NCBI GenBank assembly: GCA_009778355.1
Contig: WRJY01000337.1
Location: forward strand, 1-51,303
DNA length: 51,303 nucleotides
Direction of reading: 5' to 3'
Source of the DNA: Desulfovibrionaceae bacterium
GTDB lineage: Bacteria; Pseudomonadota; Gammaproteobacteria; Burkholderiales; Burkholderiaceae_C
This document shows positions 23,809 to 34,148 of this stretch, piece after piece. The translations under genes were made by a program, and so were the position numbers. Position 1 is the stretch's first letter. Each line of letters opens with the position of its first letter. The notes below the pieces were generated by a model. The model was not told where the DNA came from. It searched no databases and saw nothing but the letters and a program-made list of their open reading frames with translations.

Positions 23809-23949
23809 ATGGATGGCATCACTCTCCTGCGCATCATCTCGACCGTGGTGACGTTCATCGTCTTCATCGGCATCGTGATCTGGGCTTGGTCGCGCCGCAA
23901 CCAGGATCGCTTCCAGGAAGCGGCGCACCTGCCCTTCGAGCAGGATTGA
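23809..23949 (+). CDS. ccoQ: cbb3-type cytochrome oxidase small subunit CcoQ/FixQ
   Basis: MDGITLLRIISTVVTFIVFIGIVIWAWSRRNQDRFQEAAHLPFEQD; between ccoO and ccoP; not in the ORF list. Confidence 0.93.
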   Translation: MDGITLLRIISTVVTFIVFIGIVIWAWSRRNQDRFQEAAHLPFEQD

Positions 23950-23988
23950 TGGCTAGTCCATGAGCACGTTGTCAGGCAAGGAACGAAC

Positions 23989-24996
23989 ATGAGCGACTTT
24001 ACGAGTAATTTCTGGTCCGTCTATGTTGCGGGCATCACCATCGTCGGTATCCTCGGCTGCTTGCTGCTGCTGTGGATGGGCGGCAAGGGCCAAGCCTCTT
24101 CATCGGGCGACGCCACCACCGGTCACGTCTGGGACGTTGACTTGAAAGAGATGAACAACCCCCTGCCGCGCTGGTGGGTGTGGCTGTTCATCATCACCTG
24201 CGTGTTCGGCCTCGTGTACTTGGTTCTCTTTCCTGGCGCGGGTTCCTTCAAAGGGGCGTTGGGCTGGTCGGAGACCCGGCAGTTCGACGAGGAAATGGCC
24301 GCGGGCGATGCGCAGGTCGCGCCGATCTACGCCGCTTTTGCCAACAAGAGCATCGTGGATCTGTCCAAGGACCCGCAGGCCATGGCCATCGGCGACCGGC
24401 TGTTCATGAACAACTGCTCGCAATGCCACGCTTCCGATGCGCGGGGTGCCATCGGCTTCCCCGACCTGACGGACAAGCACTGGAACTGGGGCGGTACGCC
24501 GGACGAAATTCTGGAAACCATCACCAATGGCCGCATCGCCGTCATGGCGCCGGTGGCCGCGCAGCTTGGTTCGCCGGAGGACGTGCGCGCCGTTGCCAAC
24601 TATGCGCTCAGCCTGTCCAAGGACAAGGGTACGCACTTCGACGCGGCGCTGGCCAGCAAGGGCCAGGCCAAGTTCGCCGAGGTCTGCGCGGTTTGCCACG
24701 GCGCGGACGGCAAGGGCAACAAGCTGCTCGGCTCCAACAACCTGACCGATGGCGTCTTCACCTTCGGCCTTGGCACCGAGGCCCACGTGATCGACATGGT
24801 GACCAACGGCAAGATGGGCCAGATGCCGGCCTGGGGCGAGAAAGCCGTCAAGGAGCAAGGCAACAAGTCGTTCTACCTGTCGGCTGCGAAGATCAAGGTG
24901 CTGGCCGCCTACGTGTGGGGCAAGGGCGGCGGACTGCCGCCAGAACCCGTGGCCGCAGCCGCTCCGCAGGCGGCAGCCGAAGGCGAGGCGAAGTAA
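23989..24996 (+). CDS. ccoP: cytochrome c oxidase, cbb3-type, subunit III (diheme)
   Basis: Two CxxCH motifs (CSQCHA, CAVCHG), DLKEMNNPLPRWWVWLFIITCVFGLVYLVLFPG. Confidence 0.97.
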   Translation: MSDFTSNFWSVYVAGITIVGILGCLLLLWMGGKGQASSSGDATTGHVWDVDLKEMNNPLPRWWVWLFIITCVFGLVYLVLFPGAGSFKGALGWSETRQFDEEMAAGDAQVAPIYAAFANKSIVDLSKDPQAMAIGDRLFMNNCSQCHASDARGAIGFPDLTDKHWNWGGTPDEILETITNGRIAVMAPVAAQLGSPEDVRAVANYALSLSKDKGTHFDAALASKGQAKFAEVCAVCHGADGKGNKLLGSNNLTDGVFTFGLGTEAHVIDMVTNGKMGQMPAWGEKAVKEQGNKSFYLSAAKIKVLAAYVWGKGGGLPPEPVAAAAPQAAAEGEAK

Positions 24997-25135
24997 AAGC
25001 TGATGGAGTGTCAATGTCCGCCTTGTGCGGGCATTGATTCTTTCAGACTGATCTGAACTGGAGTACCGGCTGTCTCGGTTGCTCTTGACTGACGGACGAG
25101 CCGATGTGGCCGACCACACAGCAAATTTACATAAT

Positions 25136-25172
25136 GCGCGCGGCCTTCTCAAGGCCGCGCGCTGATTTTTTT
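25136..25172 (+). terminator. rho-independent terminator after ccoP
   Basis: gcgcgcggcctt-ctc-aaggccgcgcgc followed by tgattttttt. Confidence 0.88.
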
Positions 25173-25267
25173 GAAGTCTGCGCAGGTTAGGCGTTTCAGA
25201 CGCACCAGCCACTTACTCAAAACTGCTCTAGACTTCGCCGCGTCAACAATCGCTCATAAGGTCTGTC

Positions 25268-26707
25268 GTGACTTCAGAAGAACCCCGGAAAAAACCCGCT
25301 GCCGTCAGCGAGGGGCAGGAGGGCGGTTCCCTCTACGCGGCGCACAAGAAGATTTATCCGCGCAGCGCATCGGGCGTGTTCAACCGCTGGCGCTGGTTCC
25401 TGGTCTTTGCCACCCAGCTTTTCTTTTACGGCATGCCGTGGCTCCAGTGGGGCGACCGGCCGGCCATGCTGTTCGATCTGGAGGCGCGGCGCTTTTACAT
25501 CTTCGGGTTGGTGCTGTACCCGCAGGACGTGATCTACCTGTCCGGCATCCTGATCATTTCCGCCGTGCTGCTGTTTTTGTTCACGGCGGTGGCCGGGCGC
25601 CAGTGGTGCGGCTACGCCTGTCCGCAGACGGTCTATACCGAAATTTACCTGTGGATCGAGCGCGTGATCGAAGGCGACCGCTCGGCCCGCATGAGGCTCG
25701 ACGCGGCGCCCATGTCGCCAGCCAAGTTCGCGCGCAAGGCCGCCAAGCAGGCGGTGTGGATCGCGGTGGGGCTGTGGACCGGCATTACCTTCGCTGGTTT
25801 CTTCACGCCGATTCGCGAACTGGTGATGCACGTGGCCACCTGGTCGCTCGGCCCCTGGCAAACTTTCTGGATATTCTTCTACGGCTTTGCCACCTACGGC
25901 AACGCCGGCTACATGCGCGAACAGGTGTGCCTGTACATGTGCCCCTACGCGCGCTTCCAGAGCGCGATGTTCGACCGCGACACGCTCATCGTCACCTACG
26001 ACGCCAAGCGCGGCGAGCCGCGCGGCCCGCGCTCCAAGAAGGCCGATTACAAGACCCTGGGCTTGGGCGAATGCGTCAACTGCACGCTGTGCGTGCAAGT
26101 GTGTCCGACCGGCATCGACATCCGCGACGGCTTGCAGTACCAGTGCATCAGTTGCGCCGCCTGCATCGACGCCTGCGACGAGGTGATGGACAAGGTGGGC
26201 TATCCGCGCGGGCTGATCCGCTACTCCACCGAACACGCGCTGGAAGAAGGCTGGGACAGCAAGCAGATCGTGCGTCACATTCTGCGCCCGCGCGTGCTGA
26301 TCTACTCCAGCATTTTGGGCCTCGTGATGCTGGCGCTGGTCGGCAGCCTGTTTTTGCGCAAGCCTTTCAGAGTGGACATCGTGCGCGACCGCGCCGCGCT
26401 GGCGCGCATCGTGCAGGGCAACAAGATCGAAAATATCTTCCGCCTGCAAATCATGAACGCCACCGAGAAGCCGCAGACCTACACCCTGTCGGCCGATGGC
26501 TTGCCCGGGCTGGAACTCGTTATCGACACGCAGCAGAACCACCGGGTCACCGTTGATGCCGCGCAGTCGCTCTGGGTGCCGGTGCGCTTGCAAGCGCCCT
26601 ACGACGCGGCCCCGCCGGGGTCGCACGAAATCCACTTTTACATCGAGTCGCCCGGCGGCGAGGTGCTGAAAGAGAAATCCGTTTTCATCATTCCCAAATC
26701 ATCATGA
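25268..26707 (+). CDS. ccoG: cytochrome c oxidase accessory protein CcoG (polyferredoxin)
   Basis: GRQWCGYACPQTVYTEIYLWIERVIEG, CVNCTLCVQVCPTGIDIRDGLQYQCISCAACIDACDEVM. Confidence 0.96.
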   Translation: MTSEEPRKKPAAVSEGQEGGSLYAAHKKIYPRSASGVFNRWRWFLVFATQLFFYGMPWLQWGDRPAMLFDLEARRFYIFGLVLYPQDVIYLSGILIISAVLLFLFTAVAGRQWCGYACPQTVYTEIYLWIERVIEGDRSARMRLDAAPMSPAKFARKAAKQAVWIAVGLWTGITFAGFFTPIRELVMHVATWSLGPWQTFWIFFYGFATYGNAGYMREQVCLYMCPYARFQSAMFDRDTLIVTYDAKRGEPRGPRSKKADYKTLGLGECVNCTLCVQVCPTGIDIRDGLQYQCISCAACIDACDEVMDKVGYPRGLIRYSTEHALEEGWDSKQIVRHILRPRVLIYSSILGLVMLALVGSLFLRKPFRVDIVRDRAALARIVQGNKIENIFRLQIMNATEKPQTYTLSADGLPGLELVIDTQQNHRVTVDAAQSLWVPVRLQAPYDAAPPGSHEIHFYIESPGGEVLKEKSVFIIPKSS

Positions 26708-26979
26708 ACGCACCGTCAGCACAGCAGCAAGACACCCAACCGTGGTGGAGGTACGGCCATCTGTGGATGGTCATCGGCGGGCCGGCAATCGTCGTCGTGG
26801 CCTCGTTCGTCACCCTGTACCTGGCCATCCGCACGCCCGACCCAATCAATCCGACGTACAACGAAGCCCCGGCCAATCAAGCCGCCAACCTGACTCCCGC
26901 CATGCAGGCGCGCAACAACGCTGCCACCGGTGGCGTCGCGCCCGCCAAAGCGCCGTCGCCTCCTCCCGCCGAGGACTGA
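26704..26979 (+). CDS. FixH/CcoH-like small membrane protein
   Basis: WWRYGHLWMVIGGPAIVVVASFVTLYLAIRTPDPI; overlaps ccoG stop. Confidence 0.75.
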   Translation: MNAPSAQQQDTQPWWRYGHLWMVIGGPAIVVVASFVTLYLAIRTPDPINPTYNEAPANQAANLTPAMQARNNAATGGVAPAKAPSPPPAED

Positions 26980-27028
26980 GTCTGATCCTCGATTGCCGCC
27001 AGAAAGCGGCGCGCGCAGTCAAATAAAA

Positions 27029-27050
27029 AACGCGCCGTGGCGGCGCGTTT
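27029..27050 (-). terminator. rho-independent terminator of the SRP RNA gene
   Basis: Minus strand: aaacgcgccgccacggcgcgttttttattt. Confidence 0.82.
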
Positions 27051-27073
27051 GACGTATCTGACCCGTGTGATGG

Positions 27074-27172
27074 GTGACGAGCCTTTACCCCGGCACTGAC
27101 TCCAAAGTTAGGGCTGCTTGGTTCCCCACCTGACCCGGTTGGCTCCTTCACCATGCGGGAAGGCCCGTCGCT
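27074..27172 (-). ncRNA. ffs: bacterial small signal recognition particle RNA (4.5S RNA)
   Basis: Minus strand contains GGGTCAGGTGGGGAACCAAGCAGCCC (SRP domain IV, GGAA tetraloop); ends pair as GACGGGCCTT / AAGGCTCGTC. Confidence 0.92.
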
Positions 27173-27174
27173 GG

Positions 27175-27459
27175 CTATTGTAGTGGTGTTTGCAGACGGC
27201 GCTGCGCTTCCGCGTGACCGAAGCTCAGGGTCAGCAGGTTCAGCACTTCGCCTCGCAGCACCCGCAATTGGTCAGGTTGGCCGCAGGCCAACAGGCGTTC
27301 GGTCAGCCGGCTGACGCGGGGGTGGCAGCAACCGGTCATCGCATCGATCAATGCCAGCGCTTTGGGGTCCGCCGCGCCGGTTTCCGGGCCGGCGCAGGCG
27401 CTTTCCGGGTTGTGAGGGGCGGTAAGGTGGAACATGTGTCGTGGCAGCGGCAGGCGCAA
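27175..27459 (-). CDS. hypothetical protein
   Basis: Coherent ORF MRLPLPRHMFHLTAPHNPESACAG...RVSRLTERLLACGQPDQLRVLRGEVLNLLTLSFGHAEAQRRLQTPLQ; start uncertain. Confidence 0.5.
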   Translation of the reverse strand: MRLPLPRHMFHLTAPHNPESACAGPETGAADPKALALIDAMTGCCHPRVSRLTERLLACGQPDQLRVLRGEVLNLLTLSFGHAEAQRRLQTPLQ

Positions 27460-27473
27460 TGTCTTGAAGTTTG

Positions 27474-27490
27474 ATGCTGCAATGCAGCAT
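27474..27490. promoter_or_regulatory. perfect palindrome ATGCTGC-AAT-GCAGCAT, possible operator
   Basis: Exact inverted repeat between the divergent 27175-27459 ORF and miaA. Confidence 0.4.
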
Positions 27491-27567
27491 ACTCCGAATC
27501 AGGCAGGGCAGAGCGCCATCGTGGCAACTTTGCATCAATTTGTAACAAAAAAACGACTCTAAATTGT

Positions 27568-28560
27568 ATGGCAGCATCCAATGGCGCTGATTCCAGCCGG
27601 CCATCGGCCTTCTGCATTGCCGGCCCCACCGCCAGCGGCAAGAGCGCACTGGCACTGGCGCTGGCCGCGCGGCTGCCAGTCGAAATCATCAACGTCGATT
27701 CGGCGCTGGTCTATCGCGGCATGGACATCGGCACTGCCAAGCCCACGCTTGTTGAGCGCGCTGCTGCGGCGCACCACCTGATCGATATCCGCGACCCGCG
27801 CCAAGCCTACAGCGCCGCCGAATTCGCGCGCGACGCCGCGCGGCTCATCGATGCCATCCAGCGCCGTGGCCGCCATCCCGTACTGGTCGGCGGCACCATG
27901 CTGTACTTCAAGGCGCTGCTGGAGGGCCTGCACGAGCTACCGCCCGCCGACCCCGCCGTGCGCCGCCAGATCGACCAGCGCGCCCGCCAGTCGGGCTGGC
28001 CCGCCCTGCACGCCGAACTGGCCCAGGTGGACCCGGCCACCGCCGCCCGCCTGGCCCCTGGCGACAGCCAGCGCATCCAGCGCGCGCTGGAAGTGTGGCA
28101 GGTCGCCGGGCGGTCTCTGTCGAGTTTTCATGCCGCAAAAAAAGAAACCGAAGGCGGCCAACGGCCCAGCGCCATGCCGTTCTTTTCGCTTGAACCGCCG
28201 GACCGCGCCTGGCTGCACCAGCGCATCGCCCGGCGCTTCGACGCCATGCTGGACGGCGGCTTGCTCGATGAAGTGGCCACCCTGCGCGCGCGCGGCGACC
28301 TGAGCCTGACGCTGCCGTCGATGCGCTGCGTCGGCTACCGCCAAGCCTGGGAGGCGTTCGACGCCGCCACGCCTGCCACCGCGCTGTCCGCGGCCCAGCG
28401 CGCCGTCTTGCGCGAACGCGGCATCGCCGCCACCCGGCAACTGGCCAAGCGCCAACTCACCTGGCTGCGCGCCATGCCGCGGCGCAAGACGCTGGCTGCC
28501 GATGAGGGTGCAACCCCCGAAGCCCTGGCCTTGGCCGTGCTGCGCGGCTTGCCGATTTGA
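27568..28560 (+). CDS. miaA: tRNA dimethylallyltransferase
   Basis: [60 protein letters not shown]. Confidence 0.96.
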   Translation: MAASNGADSSRPSAFCIAGPTASGKSALALALAARLPVEIINVDSALVYRGMDIGTAKPTLVERAAAAHHLIDIRDPRQAYSAAEFARDAARLIDAIQRRGRHPVLVGGTMLYFKALLEGLHELPPADPAVRRQIDQRARQSGWPALHAELAQVDPATAARLAPGDSQRIQRALEVWQVAGRSLSSFHAAKKETEGGQRPSAMPFFSLEPPDRAWLHQRIARRFDAMLDGGLLDEVATLRARGDLSLTLPSMRCVGYRQAWEAFDAATPATALSAAQRAVLRERGIAATRQLAKRQLTWLRAMPRRKTLAADEGATPEALALAVLRGLPI

Positions 28561-28618
28561 CGCCTTCCCAAAAGGGCCGAGGGCGCACAGGGCGATGCCG
28601 TCTTCAATGGCGGCGCAT

Positions 28619-29050
28619 TTATTCGATGGTCAGCCGCTGCGAGCCGCCGGCTTGTTTTTTGGGCAAGGTCAGGGTCAGTACGCCGTTGTCGTATTTGGCC
28701 TTGGCGGCGGCTTGGTCGATGTCTTGCGGCAGTTGCAGGCTGCGCGAGACTTCGCCGTAATAGCGTTCGCTGCGCAGCAGTTTGTCGTCGCGGCTCTGGC
28801 TGTCGTGCTGCCTGACTTCGGCGCGCAGGGTGACGACGCCGCCGTCGATGGACACCTGGATGTCCTCCTTGGGCACGCCGGGGATTTCGGCCTGCACGGT
28901 GTAGGCAGCGTCGGATTCCTTGACGTCGATGCGGATTTGCGCGGCGCTTGGCAGCGGCTCGCCATGCAGGGGCCGCACGAAGAAACCGGGCGCGAAGTCC
29001 CTGAAGAAGTCGTCGAACAAGGGGTGACTGTGGATGATCTGGTTGGCCAT
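28619..29050 (-). CDS. Hsp20/alpha-crystallin family small heat shock protein
   Basis: [39 protein letters not shown]...[10 protein letters not shown]. Confidence 0.94.
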   Translation of the reverse strand: MANQIIHSHPLFDDFFRDFAPGFFVRPLHGEPLPSAAQIRIDVKESDAAYTVQAEIPGVPKEDIQVSIDGGVVTLRAEVRQHDSQSRDDKLLRSERYYGEVSRSLQLPQDIDQAAAKAKYDNGVLTLTLPKKQAGGSQRLTIE

Positions 29051-29251
29051 GGTGCTCTCCTTGACTTGAAGTTCAAACCCGAGGGGTGGCGTTGTTGCCG
29101 TCACCCGGATTCATTTGCGGACTGGGCGGGCGCTTTCAAGAGCCTGGGCGGGCGGGCTGGCGCGGGGCGTGGGAAAATACGGGTCATTGCCGCCGCTGCT
29201 TACGCGCGCGCCCCGCGGTGTTGTTCCGCGCCGCTTTTGCCACCGTCTCCC

Positions 29252-30142
29252 ATGCCGTCTTCCCTGCTGCATCCCATGCTCAACGTGGCCATCCGGGCCG
29301 CGCGCGCCGCTGGCGCCATCATCAACCACGCCGCGCTGGACATCGAGGCCGTGCGCGTGTCGCAAAAGCAGGTGAACGATTTCGTCACCGAGGTGGACCG
29401 CGCCAGCGAGGACGCCATCATCGACACCCTGTTGACGGCCTACCCCGGCCACGGCATTCATGCCGAGGAGTCGGGCCGCGCGCACGGCAACGCGGCTTCA
29501 GACCACGTGTGGATCATCGACCCGCTGGACGGCACCACCAATTTCATCCACGGCTTCCCGGTGTATTGCGTGAGCATTGCGCTCAGCGTCAAGGGCCGCG
29601 TCGAGCAGGCCGTGGTGTATGACCCCACGCGCAACGACCTGTTCACCGCCACGCGCGGGCGCGGCGCTTACCTCAACGACCGCCGCATCCGCGTCAGCAA
29701 GCGCGCCGAACTGCCCGAGTGCCTGATCTCCACCGGCTTTCCGTACCGCCAGGGCGACGACTTTGCCGCCTACCTGAAGATGATGGGCGAGTTGATGCAG
29801 CGCACCGCCGGCCTGCGCCGCCCCGGCGCCGCCGCGCTGGATCTGGCTTACGTGGCGGCGGGCTTTGCCGATGGCTTTTTCGAGACCGGCCTCAAGCCCT
29901 GGGACGTGGCCGCCGGCGCGCTGCTGGTGACCGAGGCGGGCGGCCTGGTCGGCAACTTCACCGGCGAGGCCGGCCACTTGCTGGAGCAGTCCGGCGAATG
30001 CCTGGCCGCCAACCCGCGCGTGTATGCGCAACTGGTGCAGGTGTTGCGCAAATACTCCCATTTTGATAGCATCGAGCGCCCGTCCGGCGAGCGCAAGAAG
30101 CCTATTTCTCTGAAGAAAACGGGCGAGGCCGATGTCGCCTGA
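29252..30142 (+). CDS. suhB: inositol monophosphatase family protein (SuhB)
   Basis: [51 protein letters not shown]. Confidence 0.93.
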   Translation: MPSSLLHPMLNVAIRAARAAGAIINHAALDIEAVRVSQKQVNDFVTEVDRASEDAIIDTLLTAYPGHGIHAEESGRAHGNAASDHVWIIDPLDGTTNFIHGFPVYCVSIALSVKGRVEQAVVYDPTRNDLFTATRGRGAYLNDRRIRVSKRAELPECLISTGFPYRQGDDFAAYLKMMGELMQRTAGLRRPGAAALDLAYVAAGFADGFFETGLKPWDVAAGALLVTEAGGLVGNFTGEAGHLLEQSGECLAANPRVYAQLVQVLRKYSHFDSIERPSGERKKPISLKKTGEADVA

Positions 30143-30151
30143 GTCACGCTC

Positions 30152-31027
30152 GTGAGCACGCTTGCCGGCCTCATCGAGGGCATGACGTTCCCTCTCCCCA
30201 GCCCTCTCCTGCAAGCGGGCGAGGGAGCAAGAAATTTTCCTCTCCCGCAATCGGACGAGGGAGCGGAAAACTCTCCTCTCCCGCTTGCGGGAGAGGAGCA
30301 GGGGGAGAGGGCCAGCGGCGCGTCCCAAAGCGCCGGGCTCAATCTGGAAACGCATCACCGCGCCATCCGCAGCTTCGTCACCCGCGCTGGCCGTACCACT
30401 GCGGCCCAGGCCCGCGCGCTGGCCGAACTGGGCCCGTGCCACGTGCTGTCCTACGACCCGGCCACCACCGATCTGGTGGTCGCCTGCGCGGGCCAGGCAT
30501 ACCAGCAGACGGTGCTGGAAATCGGTTTCGGCATGGGCCAGGCCACCGCACACATCGCTGCGCTGCGGCCCGGCACGCTGTTCATCGGCTGCGAAGTGCA
30601 CGAACCCGGCGTGGGCGCGCTGCTCAAACTGATCGGCGAGCAGGGGCTGGACAACGTCCGCATCGTGCGGCACGACGCCGTCGAGGTGCTGCAACACATG
30701 ATCGCGCCCGCCACGCTGCACGGCGCGCATGTATTCTTTCCCGACCCTTGGCATAAAAAGCGCCACCACAAGCGCCGGCTGATCCAGCCGCCTTTTGTTC
30801 ACCTGCTGGCTGGGCGCATCGCCCCCGGCGGCTACATCCATTGCGCCACCGACTGGCAGCCCTACGCCGAGCAGATGCTGTCCGTGCTGGCCGCCGAGCC
30901 ACTGCTGACTAACACCGCCGAGGGTTACGCGAGCCGCCCCGCCTACCGGCCCGAAACCAAGTTCGAGCGCCGCGGACTGCGCCTGGGCCACGGCGTGTGG
31001 GACTTGGTGTTTACGCGCGTGCCATGA
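30152..31027 (+). CDS. trmB: tRNA (guanosine(46)-N7)-methyltransferase
   Basis: [54 protein letters not shown]; start is GTG 30152 or ATG 30182. Confidence 0.93.
   Translation: MSTLAGLIEGMTFPLPSPLLQAGEGARNFPLPQSDEGAENSPLPLAGEEQGERASGASQSAGLNLETHHRAIRSFVTRAGRTTAAQARALAELGPCHVLSYDPATTDLVVACAGQAYQQTVLEIGFGMGQATAHIAALRPGTLFIGCEVHEPGVGALLKLIGEQGLDNVRIVRHDAVEVLQHMIAPATLHGAHVFFPDPWHKKRHHKRRLIQPPFVHLLAGRIAPGGYIHCATDWQPYAEQMLSVLAAEPLLTNTAEGYASRPAYRPETKFERRGLRLGHGVWDLVFTRVP
30189..30311. repeat. three tandem palindromic units (about 36-37 bp) inside the trmB ORF
   Basis: CCCTCTCCTGCAAGCGGGCGAGGGAGC.. / CCTCTCCCGCAATCGGACGAGGGAGC.. / CCTCTCCCGCTTGCGGGAGAGGAGC.., bracketed by ccctctcccc and gggggagaggg. 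Confidence 0.88.
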
Positions 31028-31962
31028 CCAGCGCCGCGCCGCTGCCGGATGACATGCGCGTGTTCGTGCGCGGCTGGCTGTCGTCCAACAGCCTGCTGTG
31101 CCTGGGCGGGGAGCCGGCGCTGATCGACACCGGCCACGTCAAGCACGCCGAGCAGACCGTGCACCTGGCCGCCGGCGCGCTGGGCCACGGCGCGGCGCTG
31201 GCCGCCATCGCCCACACCCATCTGCACAGCGACCATTGCGGCGGCACGGCGGCGCTGCAGGCCGCCTACCCCGGCGCGGTCACCTGGGTGCCCGAAGCCA
31301 CGCTGGCGCACGTGCGCGACTGGGATCAAGACGCGCTGACCTTCGGCGACAGCGGGCAGCGCTGCGACCGCTTTGCCGCCCAGCGCGCACTGATTCCGGG
31401 GCAGACGGTGCGCCTGGGCCGGCGCGACTGGCAGATTCACGCCGCGCCCGGTCACGACGCGCTGGCGGTGCTGCTGTATCAGAGCGACAGCGGCGTGCTG
31501 ATGGCTGGCGACGCCCTGTGGGAGCACAGCGTCGGCGTGATCTTTCCGCACATCGACGGTTTGGCCGGGTTCGAGCCGTTTCTGGACACGCTGGCGTTGA
31601 TCGAGCGGCTGCGGCCCGCCGTCGTCGTGCCCGGCCACGGCGCGCCGTTCGCGCGCGCGGGCGGCGGCATCGACGCCGCGCTGGAGCGCGCCCGCCAGCG
31701 CATCGCCTACTTCGCCAGCCACCCGGCACAGCACGCGCTGTACGCCGCCAAGGTGCTCATCAAGTACCAGATGCTCGATGTCGAGCGCATGACCCGCCCG
31801 GCCCTGCGCGCCTGGCTGGGCGCGGCCCCGGCGCTGCGCCAGTTGCACCGCCAGCACCGCCCCGACCTGGCCTGGGACGGCTGGCTGGACGCCGTGCTGG
31901 CGCAGTTGTTCGACAAGGGCGCCCTGCGGCAGACGGCGGACGAGGTGCTGGACGGAGAGTGA
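31024..31962 (+). CDS. MBL fold metallo-hydrolase
   Basis: [17 protein letters not shown] (HxHxDH), [25 protein letters not shown] overlap with trmB. Confidence 0.9.
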   Translation: MTSAAPLPDDMRVFVRGWLSSNSLLCLGGEPALIDTGHVKHAEQTVHLAAGALGHGAALAAIAHTHLHSDHCGGTAALQAAYPGAVTWVPEATLAHVRDWDQDALTFGDSGQRCDRFAAQRALIPGQTVRLGRRDWQIHAAPGHDALAVLLYQSDSGVLMAGDALWEHSVGVIFPHIDGLAGFEPFLDTLALIERLRPAVVVPGHGAPFARAGGGIDAALERARQRIAYFASHPAQHALYAAKVLIKYQMLDVERMTRPALRAWLGAAPALRQLHRQHRPDLAWDGWLDAVLAQLFDKGALRQTADEVLDGE

Positions 31963-32039
31963 GCCGGCTGCGCGCAGGCACGCCTTCTGCGCGTCGATCA
32001 AGGGCTTGTTTGACGGGCCTTGCGTTTGATGTCCGCCTG

Positions 32040-32267
32040 TCAGGTCTGCAATTCATCCGGCGCGTCACTCTGCTCGATGATCCGTGGCGTGCGCGTGAGA
32101 AGTTGCGTCAGATTCTCCGGCTCCACGCGAATCGACTCGGTCAGTTTCGGCTACACCGATTCGGGCGTGAAACCCGGAAGAATTTCTCCTGCCAATACAA
32201 GGACACGGCTGTTTGCCACGACATCTCCTTGCGATGCAACCCGGATCGTTCCGGCATGATGAGACAT
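32040..32267 (-). pseudogene. short ORF interrupted by one in-frame amber codon
   Basis: MSHHAGTIRVASQGDVVANSRVLVLAGEILPGFTPESV*PKLTESIRVEPENLTQLLTRTPRIIEQSDAPDELQT, TAG at 32151-32153. Confidence 0.4.
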
Positions 32268-32297
32268 GCGAAAGCCGGAAGCGGTTCGTGGTTTTGC

Positions 32298-33539
32298 TCA
32301 ACCAGCAGTTGGAAACAGCGGCAGTTCAGGGTCGGGACTTGAATCGGCGTGCTGCCGCGCGAGGTCTTGTGCTGGCGCCAGCGAGCTGACGCGCACGCCG
32401 AGCAGGCGCAGGCAGCGGTTCAGGGGCACGCGCTTCAGGCATTGGCCGGCCACCTGGCGGATGCGGCGGGCGTCGCTGGTGTGCTCGGCCACGGTCTGGT
32501 CGCGGGTGACGGTCTTGAAGTCGTCGTAGCGCAGCTTGATGCCGATGGTTTTGCCCGCGTAGCCTTTGCGCTGCAAGTCGGTGGCGACTTGTTCGGCCAG
32601 GCGGGTGAAGATGGCGCCGAGTTCGGCGCGATCGCGCACGGCGTGCAGGTCGCGCTCGAAGGTGGTTTCGCGGCTCATGCTGACGGGTTCGCTCTCGGTG
32701 ACGACGGGGCGTTCGTCGCGGCCATGCGCGGCGTCGTGCAGCCAGGCGCCGTGGCTTTTGCCGAAGTGCTGTACCAGCCACGTTCTGTCGCGCTCTGCCA
32801 GCTCGCCGATGGTGTGGATGCCGTGGCCTTGCAGCCGGGCGTCAGCCTTGGGGCCGATGCCGTTGATCTTGCGGCAGGGCAGGGGCCAGATCAATGATTC
32901 GAGGTCGCTTTCGCGCACCACGCTGATGCCGTTGGGTTTGTTGAATTCGCTGGCCATTTTGGCCAGCAGCTTGTTGGGGGCGACGCCGATGGAGCAGGTC
33001 AGGCCAGTGGCCTCGAAGATGCTTTTCTGGATCAGCCGCGCCAGCACGCGCCCGCCTTCGCGCTGGCCGCCGGGGACGTGGGTGAAGTCGATGTATACCT
33101 CGTCCACGCCACGGTCTTCGATGACGGGCGCGATGTCGCGGATGACGCGCTTGAACTCGCGCGAAAAGCGCCGGTATTCGTCGAAGTCCACCGGCAGCAA
33201 GATGGCCTGCGGGCACAGCCGGGCGGCTTTCATCAGGCCCATGGCGGAGCCGACGCCGAATTGCCGCGCCGGGTAGGTGGCGGTGGTGATGACGCCGCGC
33301 CCCACGTAGCTGGACAGGCGGGGAAAGAAATCGACCGGAATCAGCGCCAGGTCGTGTGCTGTCCAAGCGCGTTCAGGGCGCTCGGCGTTCAGGCGCGCGA
33401 TCAGGTCGTCCTCCTTGCGCCGCCCGCCGCCGATGACCATCGGCAAGCCCTTGAGCTGCGGGTAGCGCAGCCATTCGACCGATGCATAGAACGCATCCAT
33501 GTCGAGGTGGGCAATGCGGCGCGGAGGGCTGGCGGTCAC
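32298..33539 (-). CDS. dinB: DNA polymerase IV (Y-family)
   Basis: [69 protein letters not shown]. Confidence 0.93.
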   Translation of the reverse strand: MTASPPRRIAHLDMDAFYASVEWLRYPQLKGLPMVIGGGRRKEDDLIARLNAERPERAWTAHDLALIPVDFFPRLSSYVGRGVITTATYPARQFGVGSAMGLMKAARLCPQAILLPVDFDEYRRFSREFKRVIRDIAPVIEDRGVDEVYIDFTHVPGGQREGGRVLARLIQKSIFEATGLTCSIGVAPNKLLAKMASEFNKPNGISVVRESDLESLIWPLPCRKINGIGPKADARLQGHGIHTIGELAERDRTWLVQHFGKSHGAWLHDAAHGRDERPVVTESEPVSMSRETTFERDLHAVRDRAELGAIFTRLAEQVATDLQRKGYAGKTIGIKLRYDDFKTVTRDQTVAEHTSDARRIRQVAGQCLKRVPLNRCLRLLGVRVSSLAPAQDLARQHADSSPDPELPLFPTAG

Positions 33540-33680
33540 AAAGCCAAGCTTACCGCGCGTTTGCGTTGGGCCAGGGCGCTGGATGCGCGATGCTCATTGC
33601 CGCCAGTTAAAATTAAAAACTTTGCCCGATACGGCAAGATTTTTTGCAATTTTTCATCAAACCCCGGGAAGGCACACTCC

Positions 33681-34106
33681 ATGGCAACCGAACGCACCCT
33701 GTCCATCATCAAGCCCGACGCCGTCGCCAAGAACGTGATCGGCCAGATTTACGCCCGCTTCGAGGCCGCCGGCCTGAAGATCATCGCGGCCCGTATGCAG
33801 CACCTGTCGCGCCGCGAGGCCGAGCAGTTCTACGCTGTGCACAGGCAGCGCCCCTTTTTCAAGGACCTGGTGGACTTCATGGTGTCCGGCCCGGTGATGA
33901 TTCAGGTGCTGGAGGGCGAGGGCGCGATTGCCAAAAACCGCGATCTGATGGGCGCCACCGACCCCAAAAAGGCCGACAAGGGGACTATTCGCGCCGACTT
34001 CGCCGACTCGATCGACGCCAATGCCGTGCACGGCTCCGACGCGCCGGAAACCGCCGCGGTGGAAGTGGCGTTTTTCTTTCCCGCTCTGGCGATCTACTCC
34101 CGCTGA
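33681..34106 (+). CDS. ndk: nucleoside diphosphate kinase
   Basis: [54 protein letters not shown]. Confidence 0.97.
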   Translation: MATERTLSIIKPDAVAKNVIGQIYARFEAAGLKIIAARMQHLSRREAEQFYAVHRQRPFFKDLVDFMVSGPVMIQVLEGEGAIAKNRDLMGATDPKKADKGTIRADFADSIDANAVHGSDAPETAAVEVAFFFPALAIYSR

Positions 34107-34148
34107 TGTGACACGGCACAGAGGCCAGTTCAGCTTTTGGTTGGGTTC

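Noticed and set aside
26846-27154. 102-aa minus-strand ORF
   Set aside because: Overlaps the SRP RNA gene and its terminator; the RNA explains the sequence.
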